Part shown: in pieces, positions 1 through 7,686 of the stretch
Layout of the letters: each line of letters begins with the position of its first letter
Numbering within the stretch: the stretch's first letter is position 1
The notes under the pieces: model-generated
The model's input: only the letters and a program-made list of their open reading frames with translations
Database searches by the model: none
What the model was told of the DNA's origin: nothing
Translations under genes and position numbers: made by a program
Assembly: GCA_965220185.1 (NCBI GenBank)
Contig: OZ244807.1
Location: forward strand, 1,178,001 to 1,242,000
DNA: 64,000 nucleotides
Reading direction: 5' to 3'
Source of the DNA: Azotimanducus sp965220185
Lineage (GTDB): Bacteria > Pseudomonadota > Gammaproteobacteria > Pseudomonadales > Azotimanducaceae

Positions 1-5
1 AATAG
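1..5 (+). CDS. rplF: Possible last codons of rplF (50S protein L6)
   Basis: Only five bases are present: a partial codon ending in AA, then TAG at 3-5. In the spc operon rplF precedes rplR, and L6 usually ends in lysines, so this TAG may be its stop. This is inferred from gene order and is weak. Confidence 0.25.
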
Positions 6-46
6 GAATGCAGCTCAACACGCGAAAAAAGAACTAGGAAGAAGTC

Positions 47-430
47 ATGTCTGTCGCCAACAGAACACTCAAGTACAAGCCTGCCGATGTGAAGGCGCGA
101 CGGTTGCGGCGCGCTCGACGCGCACGCTTTGTCATGCGCGAGCAGGGTGTCACTCGACTCACCGTACATCGCACGCCGAGGCACATCTATGCGCAGCTCA
201 TCAGCGGCGATGGCGGGCAGGTGCTTGCTGCGGCATCAAGCTTGGAAAAGGATTTGGGGGTTGCTTTCGGAGGAAATATCGAAGCCGCCAAGCGTGTTGG
301 TCAAAAGATTGCCGAACGGGCGCAGGACAAGTCGGTCTCCCGCATTGCTTTTGATCGATCAGGGTTTCGATACCACGGGCGCGTGAAGGCGCTTGCCGAT
401 GCTGCTCGTGAAGCGGGACTTGAATTTTAA
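47..430 (+). CDS. rplR: 50S ribosomal protein L18
   Basis: 127 residues, close to the usual bacterial L18 length. L18 binds 5S rRNA in the central protuberance of the large subunit. The protein has a basic N-terminus (KARRLRRARRARF) followed by the family core with VHRTPRHIYAQLI and the C-terminal FDRSGFRYHGRVKALADAAREAGL. The ATG has an AGGAAG-type ribosome binding site just upstream. It is the first complete gene of an uninterrupted run in spc-operon order and lies 19 bases before rpsE. Nothing odd is visible. Confidence 0.97.
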   Translation: MSVANRTLKYKPADVKARRLRRARRARFVMREQGVTRLTVHRTPRHIYAQLISGDGGQVLAAASSLEKDLGVAFGGNIEAAKRVGQKIAERAQDKSVSRIAFDRSGFRYHGRVKALADAAREAGLEF

Positions 431-449
431 GGGTACGGAAACAAAGCAA

Positions 450-1055
450 ATGGCATACGCGGAAGAAATCGTTGAAGAAGGCTTGGTCGAGAAGCTCGTG
501 CAAGTCAATCGTGTGGCCAAGGTGGTCAAGGGCGGGCGGATTTTCGGCTTCACCGCACTGACCGTCGTTGGCGATGGCAATGGCAATGTCGGATTCGGTC
601 GCGGCAAGGCGCGCGAAGTGCCGATTGCCATTAGCAAGGCGATGGAGAACGCTCGCCGCAACCTGAAGCCTGTCGAATTGAATGGGGATACGCTTTGGTA
701 CGCGGTCAAAGAGCGTCATGGCGCGTCCAAGGTCTACATGCAGCCAGCATCTCAGGGTACTGGCGTCATCGCGGGCGGCGCCATGCGTGCGGTGCTCGAA
801 GCGGCAGGCGTGCGCAATGTCCTCGCCAAGTGCTATGGCTCCACCACGCCGGTCAATGTTGTGCGTGCGACCATCAAAGCGCTGCGCAACATGAGTTCAC
901 CGGAACAGGTGGCGGCAAAGCGCGGCAAGCGGCTCGCCGACTTGCGTGCGACGAAAACTGCTCAAGCCGAAACCAATAAAGCCGACGAGACCGATGTAGA
1001 AGCCGAGACAGAACAGGCTCCGTCCGGTGAGGCATCGGGCACGTCAGAAGGCTAA
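450..1055 (+). CDS. rpsE: 30S ribosomal protein S5
   Basis: 201 residues. S5 lies on the back of the small subunit and contributes to decoding accuracy and the mRNA entry channel. The double-stranded RNA-binding N-terminal domain includes RVAKVVKGGRIFGFTALTVVG, and GNGNVGFGRGKAREVPIAI is the family signature. The reading frame is open upstream to 393 inside rplR, but the ATG at 450 gives the usual S5 start (MAYAEEIVEEGL). An acidic, alanine-rich tail of about 30 residues after the family core is longer than in E. coli. Confidence 0.97.
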   Translation: MAYAEEIVEEGLVEKLVQVNRVAKVVKGGRIFGFTALTVVGDGNGNVGFGRGKAREVPIAISKAMENARRNLKPVELNGDTLWYAVKERHGASKVYMQPASQGTGVIAGGAMRAVLEAAGVRNVLAKCYGSTTPVNVVRATIKALRNMSSPEQVAAKRGKRLADLRATKTAQAETNKADETDVEAETEQAPSGEASGTSEG

Positions 1056-1059
1056 GAAG

Positions 1060-1302
1060 ATGGCAAAAAGCAACGCAAAGAAAACCGAAGCGCAGTTGCG
1101 CGTTCGTTTGCGCAAGAGCACCAACCGGCGCACCAAGCAGCATCGCGCGTGCGTGGCCGGACTCGGTTTGCGGCGCATTGGCGATGAAGTATGCTTGCCA
1201 GACCGTCCAGAGATTCGCGGGATGGTCAACCGTGTGCGCTATCTCCTCGATGTTGAAGATGTTGAAGAAGTCGAAGAAACTGTCGATGCGAAGCGGGGTT
1301 AA
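1060..1302 (+). CDS. rpmD: 50S ribosomal protein L30
   Basis: 80 residues from the ATG at 1060, four bases after the rpsE stop. L30 is a small large-subunit protein. The core (LRVRLRKSTNRRTKQHRACVAGLGLRRIGDEV and the following PEIRGMVNRVRYLL) matches the family. Bacterial L30 is usually about 60 residues; this one has an N-terminal basic extension and an acidic C-terminal tail (EDVEEVEETVD). The frame is open further upstream inside rpsE, but the start at 1060 fits the operon spacing. Confidence 0.95.
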   Translation: MAKSNAKKTEAQLRVRLRKSTNRRTKQHRACVAGLGLRRIGDEVCLPDRPEIRGMVNRVRYLLDVEDVEEVEETVDAKRG

Positions 1303-1308
1303 GCGATC

Positions 1309-1740
1309 ATGCGTTTGAATGAAATGAAGCCTGCGGCTGGTAGCCGCGGCAGCAAGAAGCGTCTCGGTCGAGGCGCTGGCTCCGGCACTGGTAAGACTGC
1401 GGGACGCGGCATGAAAGGTCAGAATGCTCGTTCTGGCGGTGGTGTCCGCCCTGGGTTCGAGGGTGGTCAGCTGCCCATTCAACAGAGGCTGCCGAAGTTC
1501 GGCTTTCGATCCAGAAAAGCGCTCAGCACGGCGGAGGTGCGCCTTGGCGAGCTCGCCAAGATCGAGGGCGATGAGATTAGCCTTGAGAGCCTGCGCAAGG
1601 CTGGCCTCATCACTTCGACCGTGACAAGGGTGCGCATCATCAAATCAGGCGAACTTAAGCGGGCCTTCAGCGTCAAGGCCGAGGACGATCAAGTGCACCT
1701 CACCAAGGGTGCCCGCGAAGCACTCGAACAGCAAGCCTGA
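1309..1740 (+). CDS. rplO: 50S ribosomal protein L15
   Basis: 143 residues. L15 is a late-assembly large-subunit protein that contacts 23S rRNA. The N-terminal glycine- and arginine-rich extension (RGSKKRLGRGAGSGTGKTAGRGMKGQ) and the segment GFEGGQLPIQQRLPKFGF are diagnostic. The start is six bases after the rpmD stop. Length and order (rpmD-rplO-secY) are standard. Confidence 0.97.
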   Translation: MRLNEMKPAAGSRGSKKRLGRGAGSGTGKTAGRGMKGQNARSGGGVRPGFEGGQLPIQQRLPKFGFRSRKALSTAEVRLGELAKIEGDEISLESLRKAGLITSTVTRVRIIKSGELKRAFSVKAEDDQVHLTKGAREALEQQA

Positions 1741-1775
1741 CAAGCTAGAAAAGCGAAGAAAAGTAAGAGAAGCAA

Positions 1776-3113
1776 GTGGTTGCGACAGCTCAATCCATGT
1801 CAAGACCGGCAGGAGGTTCAATGGTGGATCTCCGTCGCCGCTTGCTGTTCGTGTTCATGGCGCTGCTCGTCTACCGCATCGGCACGCATATCCCCGTGCC
1901 AGGCATCAATCCAGTTCGCTTGCAGCAGCTTTTCGATTCGCAGCAGGGCGGCATTCTTGATCTGTTCAACATGTTCTCGGGCGGCGCGCTCGAACGCATG
2001 AGCATTCTCGCGCTCGGCGTGGTGCCCTATATCACTTCGAGCATCATCATGAACCTGCTGTCCATGATGGACCCACGCTTGCAGCAGCTTCGAAAAGAAG
2101 GCGAAGCTGGTCGGCGCAAGATCTCGCAGTACACGCGCTACGGCACGGTGCTGCTGTCGCTCATTCAGGGTTCGGCGCTGTCGGTGACGCTGTCAAGCCA
2201 AGAGCTGAGCTACTTTTCAGGCTTCGGCTTCTTCTTTGTGGCGACTTTGACACTGGTCACTGGCGCCATGTTCATGATGTGGCTTGGTGAACAGATCACC
2301 GAACGTGGTGTCGGCAACGGCATTTCGCTGCTCATCTTCTCGGGCATTGTGTCCGGTTTTCCGGCGGCGCTCGGTCAAGCTTTCGAAGCGTCCCGCCAAG
2401 GCGACATCAATATCATCGCGCTGCTCGCCATTGGCATGTTCGCGATTATTGTTGTTGGCTTCGTAGTATTCATCGAGCGCGGGCAGCGGCGAATCACGGT
2501 GAACTACGCTCGTCGCCAGCAGGGGCGCCGCATGGTGCAGGGGCAAACGAGCCACCTGCCCCTGAAAGTCAACATGGCTGGCGTCATCCCGGCTATTTTC
2601 GCCTCAAGCCTCTTGCTCGCGCCGACATCGATTGCGAGTTGGTTCGGTCAATCTCCGGGATTCGGGTGGCTACAGCAAATCGCACTGGTGTTTTCGCCCG
2701 GACAACCGGCCTACATTCTCATGTTCGCTGCTGGTATCATATTCTTCAGTTTCTTTTATACCGCGATCGTCTTTGACCCCAAGGATGTTGCGGATAATCT
2801 GAAGCGTCAAGGGGCCTATGTGCCGGGTATTCGGCCAGGTGCGCAGACGGCAAACTACATCGACGATGTCATCACACGGTTAACGACATTTGGGGCGCTC
2901 TATGTCACGCTTGTATGCCTGCTGCCTGAGTTCATGATCGTGTTCTTCAACGTGCCGTTCCAATTGGGCGGCACTGCGCTGCTGATCGTAGTCGTGGTAG
3001 CTATGGACTTCATGGCGCAGGTGCAGGCGCACCTGATGTCCGGGCAGTATGCGCGCCTCATGGAGCAGGCCAACTTAAAGAATTACGGGCGTTCGCGCCT
3101 TCGTCGTACTTAA
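1776..3113 (+). CDS. secY: Protein translocase channel subunit SecY
   Basis: 445 residues from a GTG at 1776. SecY forms the inner-membrane channel through which SecA or the ribosome drives preproteins. About ten hydrophobic segments are visible, with the plug/TM2 region (FNMFSGGALERMSILALGVVPYITSSIIMNLL) and cytoplasmic loops GEAGRRKISQYTRYGT and VNYARRQQGRRM. The start is uncertain: an ATG at 1821 is preceded by a perfect AGGAGG (1811-1816) but gives a protein beginning MVDLRRRLLF, about 15 residues shorter and lacking the usual N-terminal tail. The 1776 start fits family length better. Confidence 0.95.
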   Translation: MVATAQSMSRPAGGSMVDLRRRLLFVFMALLVYRIGTHIPVPGINPVRLQQLFDSQQGGILDLFNMFSGGALERMSILALGVVPYITSSIIMNLLSMMDPRLQQLRKEGEAGRRKISQYTRYGTVLLSLIQGSALSVTLSSQELSYFSGFGFFFVATLTLVTGAMFMMWLGEQITERGVGNGISLLIFSGIVSGFPAALGQAFEASRQGDINIIALLAIGMFAIIVVGFVVFIERGQRRITVNYARRQQGRRMVQGQTSHLPLKVNMAGVIPAIFASSLLLAPTSIASWFGQSPGFGWLQQIALVFSPGQPAYILMFAAGIIFFSFFYTAIVFDPKDVADNLKRQGAYVPGIRPGAQTANYIDDVITRLTTFGALYVTLVCLLPEFMIVFFNVPFQLGGTALLIVVVVAMDFMAQVQAHLMSGQYARLMEQANLKNYGRSRLRRT

Positions 3114-3127
3114 ATCAGGGAATTCGC

Positions 3128-3244
3128 ATGAAAGTCAGAGCATCAGTGAAGAAAATCTGCCGGGACTGCAAGATCGTCAAGCGAGGCGGAGTCGTGCGCG
3201 TCATTTGTAAAACCGAGCCTCGTCACAAGCAACGGCAGGGGTAA
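3128..3244 (+). CDS. rpmJ: 50S ribosomal protein L36
   Basis: 38 residues, the normal size. L36 is a zinc-ribbon protein of the large subunit. Cys11, Cys14, Cys27 and His33 make the C-x2-C...C-x5-H zinc site of the zinc-binding (C+) form; the sequence begins MKVRASVKKICRDCKIVKR. It lies between secY and rpsM, the canonical position, with 14 bases before and 6 after. Loss of the cysteines in a paralogue would mark a zinc-independent form, but no second copy is in the window. Confidence 0.97.
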   Translation: MKVRASVKKICRDCKIVKRGGVVRVICKTEPRHKQRQG

Positions 3245-3250
3245 GCACGC

Positions 3251-3604
3251 ATGGCACGAATTGCAGGCATCAATCTTCCAGACTCCAAGCATGTGGTGGT
3301 TTCGCTCACCCATCTCTATGGTGTTGGCAGGACGCGCGCACGCGCGATTTGCGATCAGGCGGGCATTGCACCTAACGTTCGGCTCGGCAAGCTGAAAGAA
3401 GATCAGCTTGATTCGCTGCGAGCCGAGGTCGATAAGTACAGCATCGAAGGCGATTTGCGGCGCGAGATCAACATGAACATCAAGCGTCTCATGGACCTCG
3501 GCACCTTTCGGGGGATCCGTCATAGGCGCGGCCTGCCGGTGCGCGGTCAGCGCACGAGCACCAACGCGCGCACGCGCAAAGGCCGCCGCCGGCCTGTTCG
3601 CTAA
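3251..3604 (+). CDS. rpsM: 30S ribosomal protein S13
   Basis: 117 residues. S13 sits in the head of the small subunit and makes intersubunit bridges and P-site tRNA contacts. The start MARIAGINLPDSKHVVVSLTHLYGVG and the end GLPVRGQRTSTNARTRKGRRRPVR are classic. It opens the alpha-operon portion (rpsM-rpsK-rpsD-rpoA-rplQ), with no gap large enough for an extra gene. Confidence 0.97.
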   Translation: MARIAGINLPDSKHVVVSLTHLYGVGRTRARAICDQAGIAPNVRLGKLKEDQLDSLRAEVDKYSIEGDLRREINMNIKRLMDLGTFRGIRHRRGLPVRGQRTSTNARTRKGRRRPVR

Positions 3605-3632
3605 CCACCGCAAGAGAGATTAAGAGACGCAT

Positions 3633-4016
3633 ATGGCACGCACACCAGCAAGAAAGAAAGCCAAGCGCATCGTGAGCGAAGGCCTCGCGCACGTACACGC
3701 TTCTTTCAACAATACCATCATCACCATCACTGACCGTCAAGGCAACGTGCTTGCTTGGGCGACCTCGGGTTCCGCTGGCTTCAAGGGCTCACGCAAAAGC
3801 ACGCCGTTCGCCGCGCAAGTGGCCGCAGAGCAAGTCCTTCAACGGGTCGCGGATGTCGGCCTTGAAAGCGTCAGCGTGTTCATCAAAGGACCGGGACCCG
3901 GTCGAGAATCAGCTGTGCGCGGCCTGAACGCAGGGGGTTTACGCATCACCAACATCACCGATGTGACACCCATTCCACACAACGGTTGCCGCCCGCCCAA
4001 GCGCCGACGCCCCTAG
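3633..4016 (+). CDS. rpsK: 30S ribosomal protein S11
   Basis: 127 residues. S11 forms part of the small-subunit platform near the mRNA exit. Recognisable segments are VHASFNNTIITITDRQGNVLAWATSGSAGFKGSRKSTPFAAQ, GPGPGRESAVRGL and the C-terminal DVTPIPHNGCRPPKRRRP. Spacing to rpsM (28 bases) and rpsD (33 bases) is ordinary. Confidence 0.97.
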   Translation: MARTPARKKAKRIVSEGLAHVHASFNNTIITITDRQGNVLAWATSGSAGFKGSRKSTPFAAQVAAEQVLQRVADVGLESVSVFIKGPGPGRESAVRGLNAGGLRITNITDVTPIPHNGCRPPKRRRP

Positions 4017-4049
4017 AACAAGACAAGATACGGAAAGGAACCACCTGAC

Positions 4050-4703
4050 ATGGCTCGATACCTCGGACCCAAATGCAAGCTTTCGCGGCGCGAAGGCACC
4101 GATCTTTTCTTGAAGAGCGGCATTCGCTCGCATCAATCGAAGTGTGATGCCAAGGGCATCGACCGCGGTGCCACCGGACGCGCTGATCGTCCACCGGGCA
4201 TGCACGGCCTGCGTCGCGGCCGGCAATCAGACTACGCCATTCAATTGCGCGAGAAGCAAAAGGTTCGCAGGCTCTACGGCGTACTCGAACGCCAGTTCCG
4301 AAACTACTACAAGCGTGCTGAGCGTCGCAGGGGCGCGACCGGTGAGAATCTCTTGCAATTTCTTGAGTGTCGGCTCGATAACGTCGCCTATCGCATGGGG
4401 TTTGGCTCGACGCGCGCCGAAGCGCGGCAGCTCGTATCGCACAAGGGCATTCAAGTGAACGGGCAGATCGTCAACATTCCGTCATATCAGGTGGCGCCGA
4501 AGGATGAAGTCCAAGTCGCGCCCGGCGCGAAGAAGCAGCTGAGGATTCAGGCCGCTCTGGAACTCGCGAGCCAGCGTTCGCCGATTGACTGGGTGGATGT
4601 CGATCTTGATGCCTTGAAAGGCGTCTATCAACGTCATCCAGAGCGTTCGGAGCTGCCCAGCGAGATCAACGAAAACCTCATCGTTGAACTCTATTCGAAA
4701 TAA
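4050..4703 (+). CDS. rpsD: 30S ribosomal protein S4
   Basis: 217 residues, slightly longer than the approximately 206 of E. coli S4. S4 is a primary 16S rRNA binder and, in enterobacteria, the translational repressor of the alpha operon. It starts MARYLGPKCKLSRREGTDLFL and carries an S4 RNA-binding domain around residues 105-165 (FLECRLDNVAYRMGFGSTRAEARQLVSHKGIQVNG). The N-terminal cysteines of zinc-type S4 are not present as a set. An autoregulatory mRNA fold cannot be assessed here. Confidence 0.97.
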   Translation: MARYLGPKCKLSRREGTDLFLKSGIRSHQSKCDAKGIDRGATGRADRPPGMHGLRRGRQSDYAIQLREKQKVRRLYGVLERQFRNYYKRAERRRGATGENLLQFLECRLDNVAYRMGFGSTRAEARQLVSHKGIQVNGQIVNIPSYQVAPKDEVQVAPGAKKQLRIQAALELASQRSPIDWVDVDLDALKGVYQRHPERSELPSEINENLIVELYSK

Positions 4704-4752
4704 CCCGACATCAAAAAGACTTTGGATTCATAGGATAAGGAGGAGCAAGCAC

Positions 4753-5748
4753 ATGGCATCTACAATTGAAGAGTTTCTGCGCCCGTCGGTGAGCGTGCAG
4801 GAACAGGATCAGAACCGCGCACGTATCACCCTTGAACCGCTTGAGCGGGGCTTTGGACACACGCTGGGCAATGCGCTCCGCCGAGTACTGCTCTCATCCA
4901 TTCCCGGCGCGGCGATCTCCGAAGTGATCATCGACAACGTGCAGCACGAGTACAGTGCCATTCCGAACGTGCGCGAGGATGTCATTGATATTCTGCTCAA
5001 TCTCAAAGGCGTTGCCATCAAAATGTTCGGCGCGGAAGAAGAGGTCATTATTTTGGAAGCCAAAGGGCCGGCTGAGATCAAGGCAGGTGACTTCAAGCTC
5101 ACGCAGCAAGTCGAGATCGCCAATCCCGACCACCACATCTGCACGCTCAACAAGAACGGCAAGCTGCGCATCGAAGCGCGCGTCACCCGAGGTCGCGGCT
5201 ATGTGCCAGCCGATGATCGCCAGAATGCTGAAACTGAGGAAGGCAAGGAAACCAATCCCATCGGATTCTTGCGCTTGGATGCCAGCTACAGCCCCTTGAA
5301 GCGCGTCGCCTATTCGGTCGAAAGCACCCGTGTGGAACAGCGAACCGACCTCGACAAGCTCATCCTTGACATCGAGACCAATGGTGCCATGGATCCAGAG
5401 GACGCGATTGGCCTAGCGGCTTCGACCTTGCGCGATCAGCTTTCGTTCTTTGTCAATCTCGACAATGATATTGCCAATCTCACCGGCACCACGACCATCT
5501 CGAAGAGCTTTGATCCGATCCTGTCGCGACCGGTCGATGATCTCGAATTGACGGTGCGCTCCGCCAACTGCTTGAAGGCAGAGCACATTCGCTGTATCGG
5601 CGATCTCATTCAGAAGACGGAGCATGAGCTCCTCAAAACACCCAATCTTGGTCGAAAGTCACTCGATGAGATACAGTCCCAGCTCGATAGTCGCGGCCTC
5701 AAGCTCGGTACCGAGCTGGTCGGCTGGGAATCACCTGCGGGTAACTAG
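4753..5748 (+). CDS. rpoA: RNA polymerase alpha subunit
   Basis: 331 residues from the ATG at 4753, which follows a strong AGGAGGA site at 4739-4745. The frame is open upstream to 4684 inside rpsD, but the 4753 start gives the family beginning. The N-terminal domain that dimerises and docks beta and beta-prime includes LEPLERGFGHTLGNALRRVLLSSIPGAAI. The C-terminal domain (about 250-325), which binds UP-element DNA and activators, includes LTVRSANCLKAEHIRCIGDLIQKTE and LLKTPNLGRKSLDEI. It ends two bases before rplQ. Confidence 0.98.
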   Translation: MASTIEEFLRPSVSVQEQDQNRARITLEPLERGFGHTLGNALRRVLLSSIPGAAISEVIIDNVQHEYSAIPNVREDVIDILLNLKGVAIKMFGAEEEVIILEAKGPAEIKAGDFKLTQQVEIANPDHHICTLNKNGKLRIEARVTRGRGYVPADDRQNAETEEGKETNPIGFLRLDASYSPLKRVAYSVESTRVEQRTDLDKLILDIETNGAMDPEDAIGLAASTLRDQLSFFVNLDNDIANLTGTTTISKSFDPILSRPVDDLELTVRSANCLKAEHIRCIGDLIQKTEHELLKTPNLGRKSLDEIQSQLDSRGLKLGTELVGWESPAGN

Positions 5749-5750
5749 CG

Positions 5751-6230
5751 ATGCGTCACCGCAAAAGTGGAAGACATCTGAATCGCACGAGCGCCCATCG
5801 TCGCGCGCTGATGCGAAACCTCTCGATTGCGCTCTTTGAGCACGAAGCCATCCGCACGACGCTGCCCAAGGCCAAGGAACTTCGGCGCGTGGCCGAGCCT
5901 CTGATCACGCTCGCCAAGGTCGATTCGGTCGCGAACCGACGTCTCGCGTTCAATCGTCTGCGCAACAAGGCCGCGGTCGGCAAGCTCTTCAGCGAACTTG
6001 GGCCACGCTTTCAAGGTCGAGCTGGTGGCTATTCGCGCGTTCTGAAAATGGGCTTTCGCGCGGGCGACAGTGCGCCGATGGCGCTGATTGAACTTGTGGA
6101 TCGGGGCGACAATGAGGATGCGGGTGATGAGAATAAGGGCAATGAGGACGAGGCCAATGATGAGAATGATCAGCCAAGCAGCTTGGTTGCCGATATCGAG
6201 GAAAGCCCGTCGCAACAGCGCTCAAGCTGA
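5751..6230 (+). CDS. rplQ: 50S ribosomal protein L17 with acidic C-terminal tail
   Basis: 159 residues; the family core is residues 1-120 (MRHRKSGRHLNRTSAHRRALMRNL, then IRTTLPKAKELRRVAEPLITLAK, and YSRVLKMGFRAGDSAPMALIELV). L17 sits at the peptide exit side of the large subunit. Beyond the core is a low-complexity tail of about 40 residues rich in Asp, Glu and Asn (GDNEDAGDENKGNEDEANDE), longer than E. coli L17 (127). It is the last gene of the ribosomal block and converges on a qmcA-like gene 13 bases away. Confidence 0.96.
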   Translation: MRHRKSGRHLNRTSAHRRALMRNLSIALFEHEAIRTTLPKAKELRRVAEPLITLAKVDSVANRRLAFNRLRNKAAVGKLFSELGPRFQGRAGGYSRVLKMGFRAGDSAPMALIELVDRGDNEDAGDENKGNEDEANDENDQPSSLVADIEESPSQQRSS

Positions 6231-6243
6231 AGCTCACAGGGCT

Positions 6244-7176
6244 TCATGATCCGCCTCCGGCACTTGATGTCTTCTCGAAGACAGTCGTCGCCGCCGCGAT
6301 CATGGACGATACGTCGCTCAAGTTCGCAGGCACGATCAGGCTGTTGCCTTCTTTGGCGAGGTTGCCGAAGCGTTCAAGATAGTCTTCGGCGACGCGAAGC
6401 TGCATGGCCTTGTCGCCGCCTTCTGAATTGAGTGCGGCAGCGACCTTGCGCAAGCCTTCGGCGGTGGCCTCCGCGATGGCGAGAATGGCTGCGGCCTCGC
6501 CTTCCGCTTCGTTGATCTGCTGCTGCTTGGCGGCCTCCGATTCTTTGATGACGCGCTGCTTCTCGCCCTCGGCTTCGTTGATCTTGGCGTCGCGAACGCC
6601 CTCCGATTCAAGCACTGTTGCGCGCTTCTCGCGTTCGGCGCGCATTTGCTTCTCCATGGCGGAAAGAACATCGTGCGGCGGATTGATGTTGCGAATCTCA
6701 TAGCGCAGCACCTTCACACCCCAAGGCGTGGAAGCTTGATCAAGCTCTTCCACCACGCGCAGGTTAATGTGGCTGCGTTCCTCAAAGGTCTTGTCGAGTT
6801 CGATCTTGCCGATTTCGCTCCGCAGCGTCGTTTGCGCAAGCTGCGCAATGGCGAACAGATAGTCGCCAATGCCGTAGGACGCCTTTTGCGCATCAAGGAC
6901 TTGCAGGTACAGCACACCATCGACGCCGACTTGCACATTGTCCGACGTGATGCAGACTTGCTCTTCGACATCGACCGCATGTTCTTTCAGCGTGTGTCTG
7001 TAAGAGACCTTCTCGATAAATGGAACCAAGATGTGGAAGCCGGCTTTCAGTGTGCGCGAATACTTGCCGAGGTTCTCGATCACATAGGCCGACTGCTGCG
7101 GCACGACGACGGCCGTCTTGACGATGACGATAATGGCGACGATGGCGAGTATGCCCGCCACGATGAGGCTGATCAT
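6244..7176 (-). CDS. SPFH/stomatin-type membrane protein (QmcA-like)
   Basis: 310 residues from the ATG at 7176, chosen because AGGA lies eight bases upstream and the protein then opens with one membrane segment (MISLIVAGILAIVAIIVIV). The frame is open to 7383, but that extension lies inside the upstream nfeD-like gene. A band-7/SPFH domain follows (VVVPQQSAYVIENLGKYSRTLKAGFHILVPFIEKV; ALRYEIRNINPPHDV-type segment), then a long alanine- and glutamate-rich coiled coil (INEAEGEKQRVIKESEAAKQQQINEAEGEA). Such proteins form membrane-bound oligomeric cages and are commonly paired with NfeD proteins, as here. Confidence 0.9.
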   Translation of the reverse strand: MISLIVAGILAIVAIIVIVKTAVVVPQQSAYVIENLGKYSRTLKAGFHILVPFIEKVSYRHTLKEHAVDVEEQVCITSDNVQVGVDGVLYLQVLDAQKASYGIGDYLFAIAQLAQTTLRSEIGKIELDKTFEERSHINLRVVEELDQASTPWGVKVLRYEIRNINPPHDVLSAMEKQMRAEREKRATVLESEGVRDAKINEAEGEKQRVIKESEAAKQQQINEAEGEAAAILAIAEATAEGLRKVAAALNSEGGDKAMQLRVAEDYLERFGNLAKEGNSLIVPANLSDVSSMIAAATTVFEKTSSAGGGS

Positions 7177-7180
7177 GAGG

Positions 7181-7621
7181 TTATTCCTGTAACTGCGAAG
7201 TGATTTTGAGTGTGAGGCCATCGACTTCGGCAATGCGCGCCTGATGGCCTGCGGAAATCGTCTCGGAACCGATGTTGACGGCAGTCCAATCCGATCCGCG
7301 CATGCGCACGCGGGTCGAAGCCCCCGGCGAGACATCGCTGGTGACGTCCACGAGGCTACCGATGGTCGAATCCTCAAAGCCAACCGCGCCGCCGCGAAGC
7401 TTTTTGTAGAGCCGCTCGCGAAAGATCACCATGAGGACGAGCGAGAGCACGGCGAAGGCAATCCACTGCGCCGTCAGCCCCATCGTCACGCCGAGAGGTT
7501 CAAGCAGACCGATGGCGAGCGCCGCCACGCCAATGAAAACCAGATAGAAGGCCGCATCGACAGCGAGCATTTCCAGCCCCATGAGCGCGAGTCCTGTGAT
7601 TATCCAAGCCCACCAAGGCAT
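7181..7621 (-). CDS. NfeD-like membrane protein
   Basis: 146 residues. Three to four hydrophobic segments fill the first 75 residues (MPWWAWIITGLALMGLEMLAVDAAFYLVFIGVAALAIGL; WIAFAVLSLVLMVIF), followed by a C-terminal OB-fold-like domain (GSLVDVTSDVSPGASTRVRMRGSDWTAV). NfeD proteins partner with SPFH proteins; the SPFH gene begins four bases after this stop, so the two are almost certainly cotranscribed. It is the short form, lacking the serine-protease domain found in long NfeD. An IS481-like element sits 65 bases upstream and may have changed the promoter. Confidence 0.88.
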   Translation of the reverse strand: MPWWAWIITGLALMGLEMLAVDAAFYLVFIGVAALAIGLLEPLGVTMGLTAQWIAFAVLSLVLMVIFRERLYKKLRGGAVGFEDSTIGSLVDVTSDVSPGASTRVRMRGSDWTAVNIGSETISAGHQARIAEVDGLTLKITSQLQE

Positions 7622-7686
7622 GCGCAGCGGCTCTTTGAGTGAAGGCAGGGACAGTGTAGGGGAATTTTTAGGACTTCGCAGGCAAG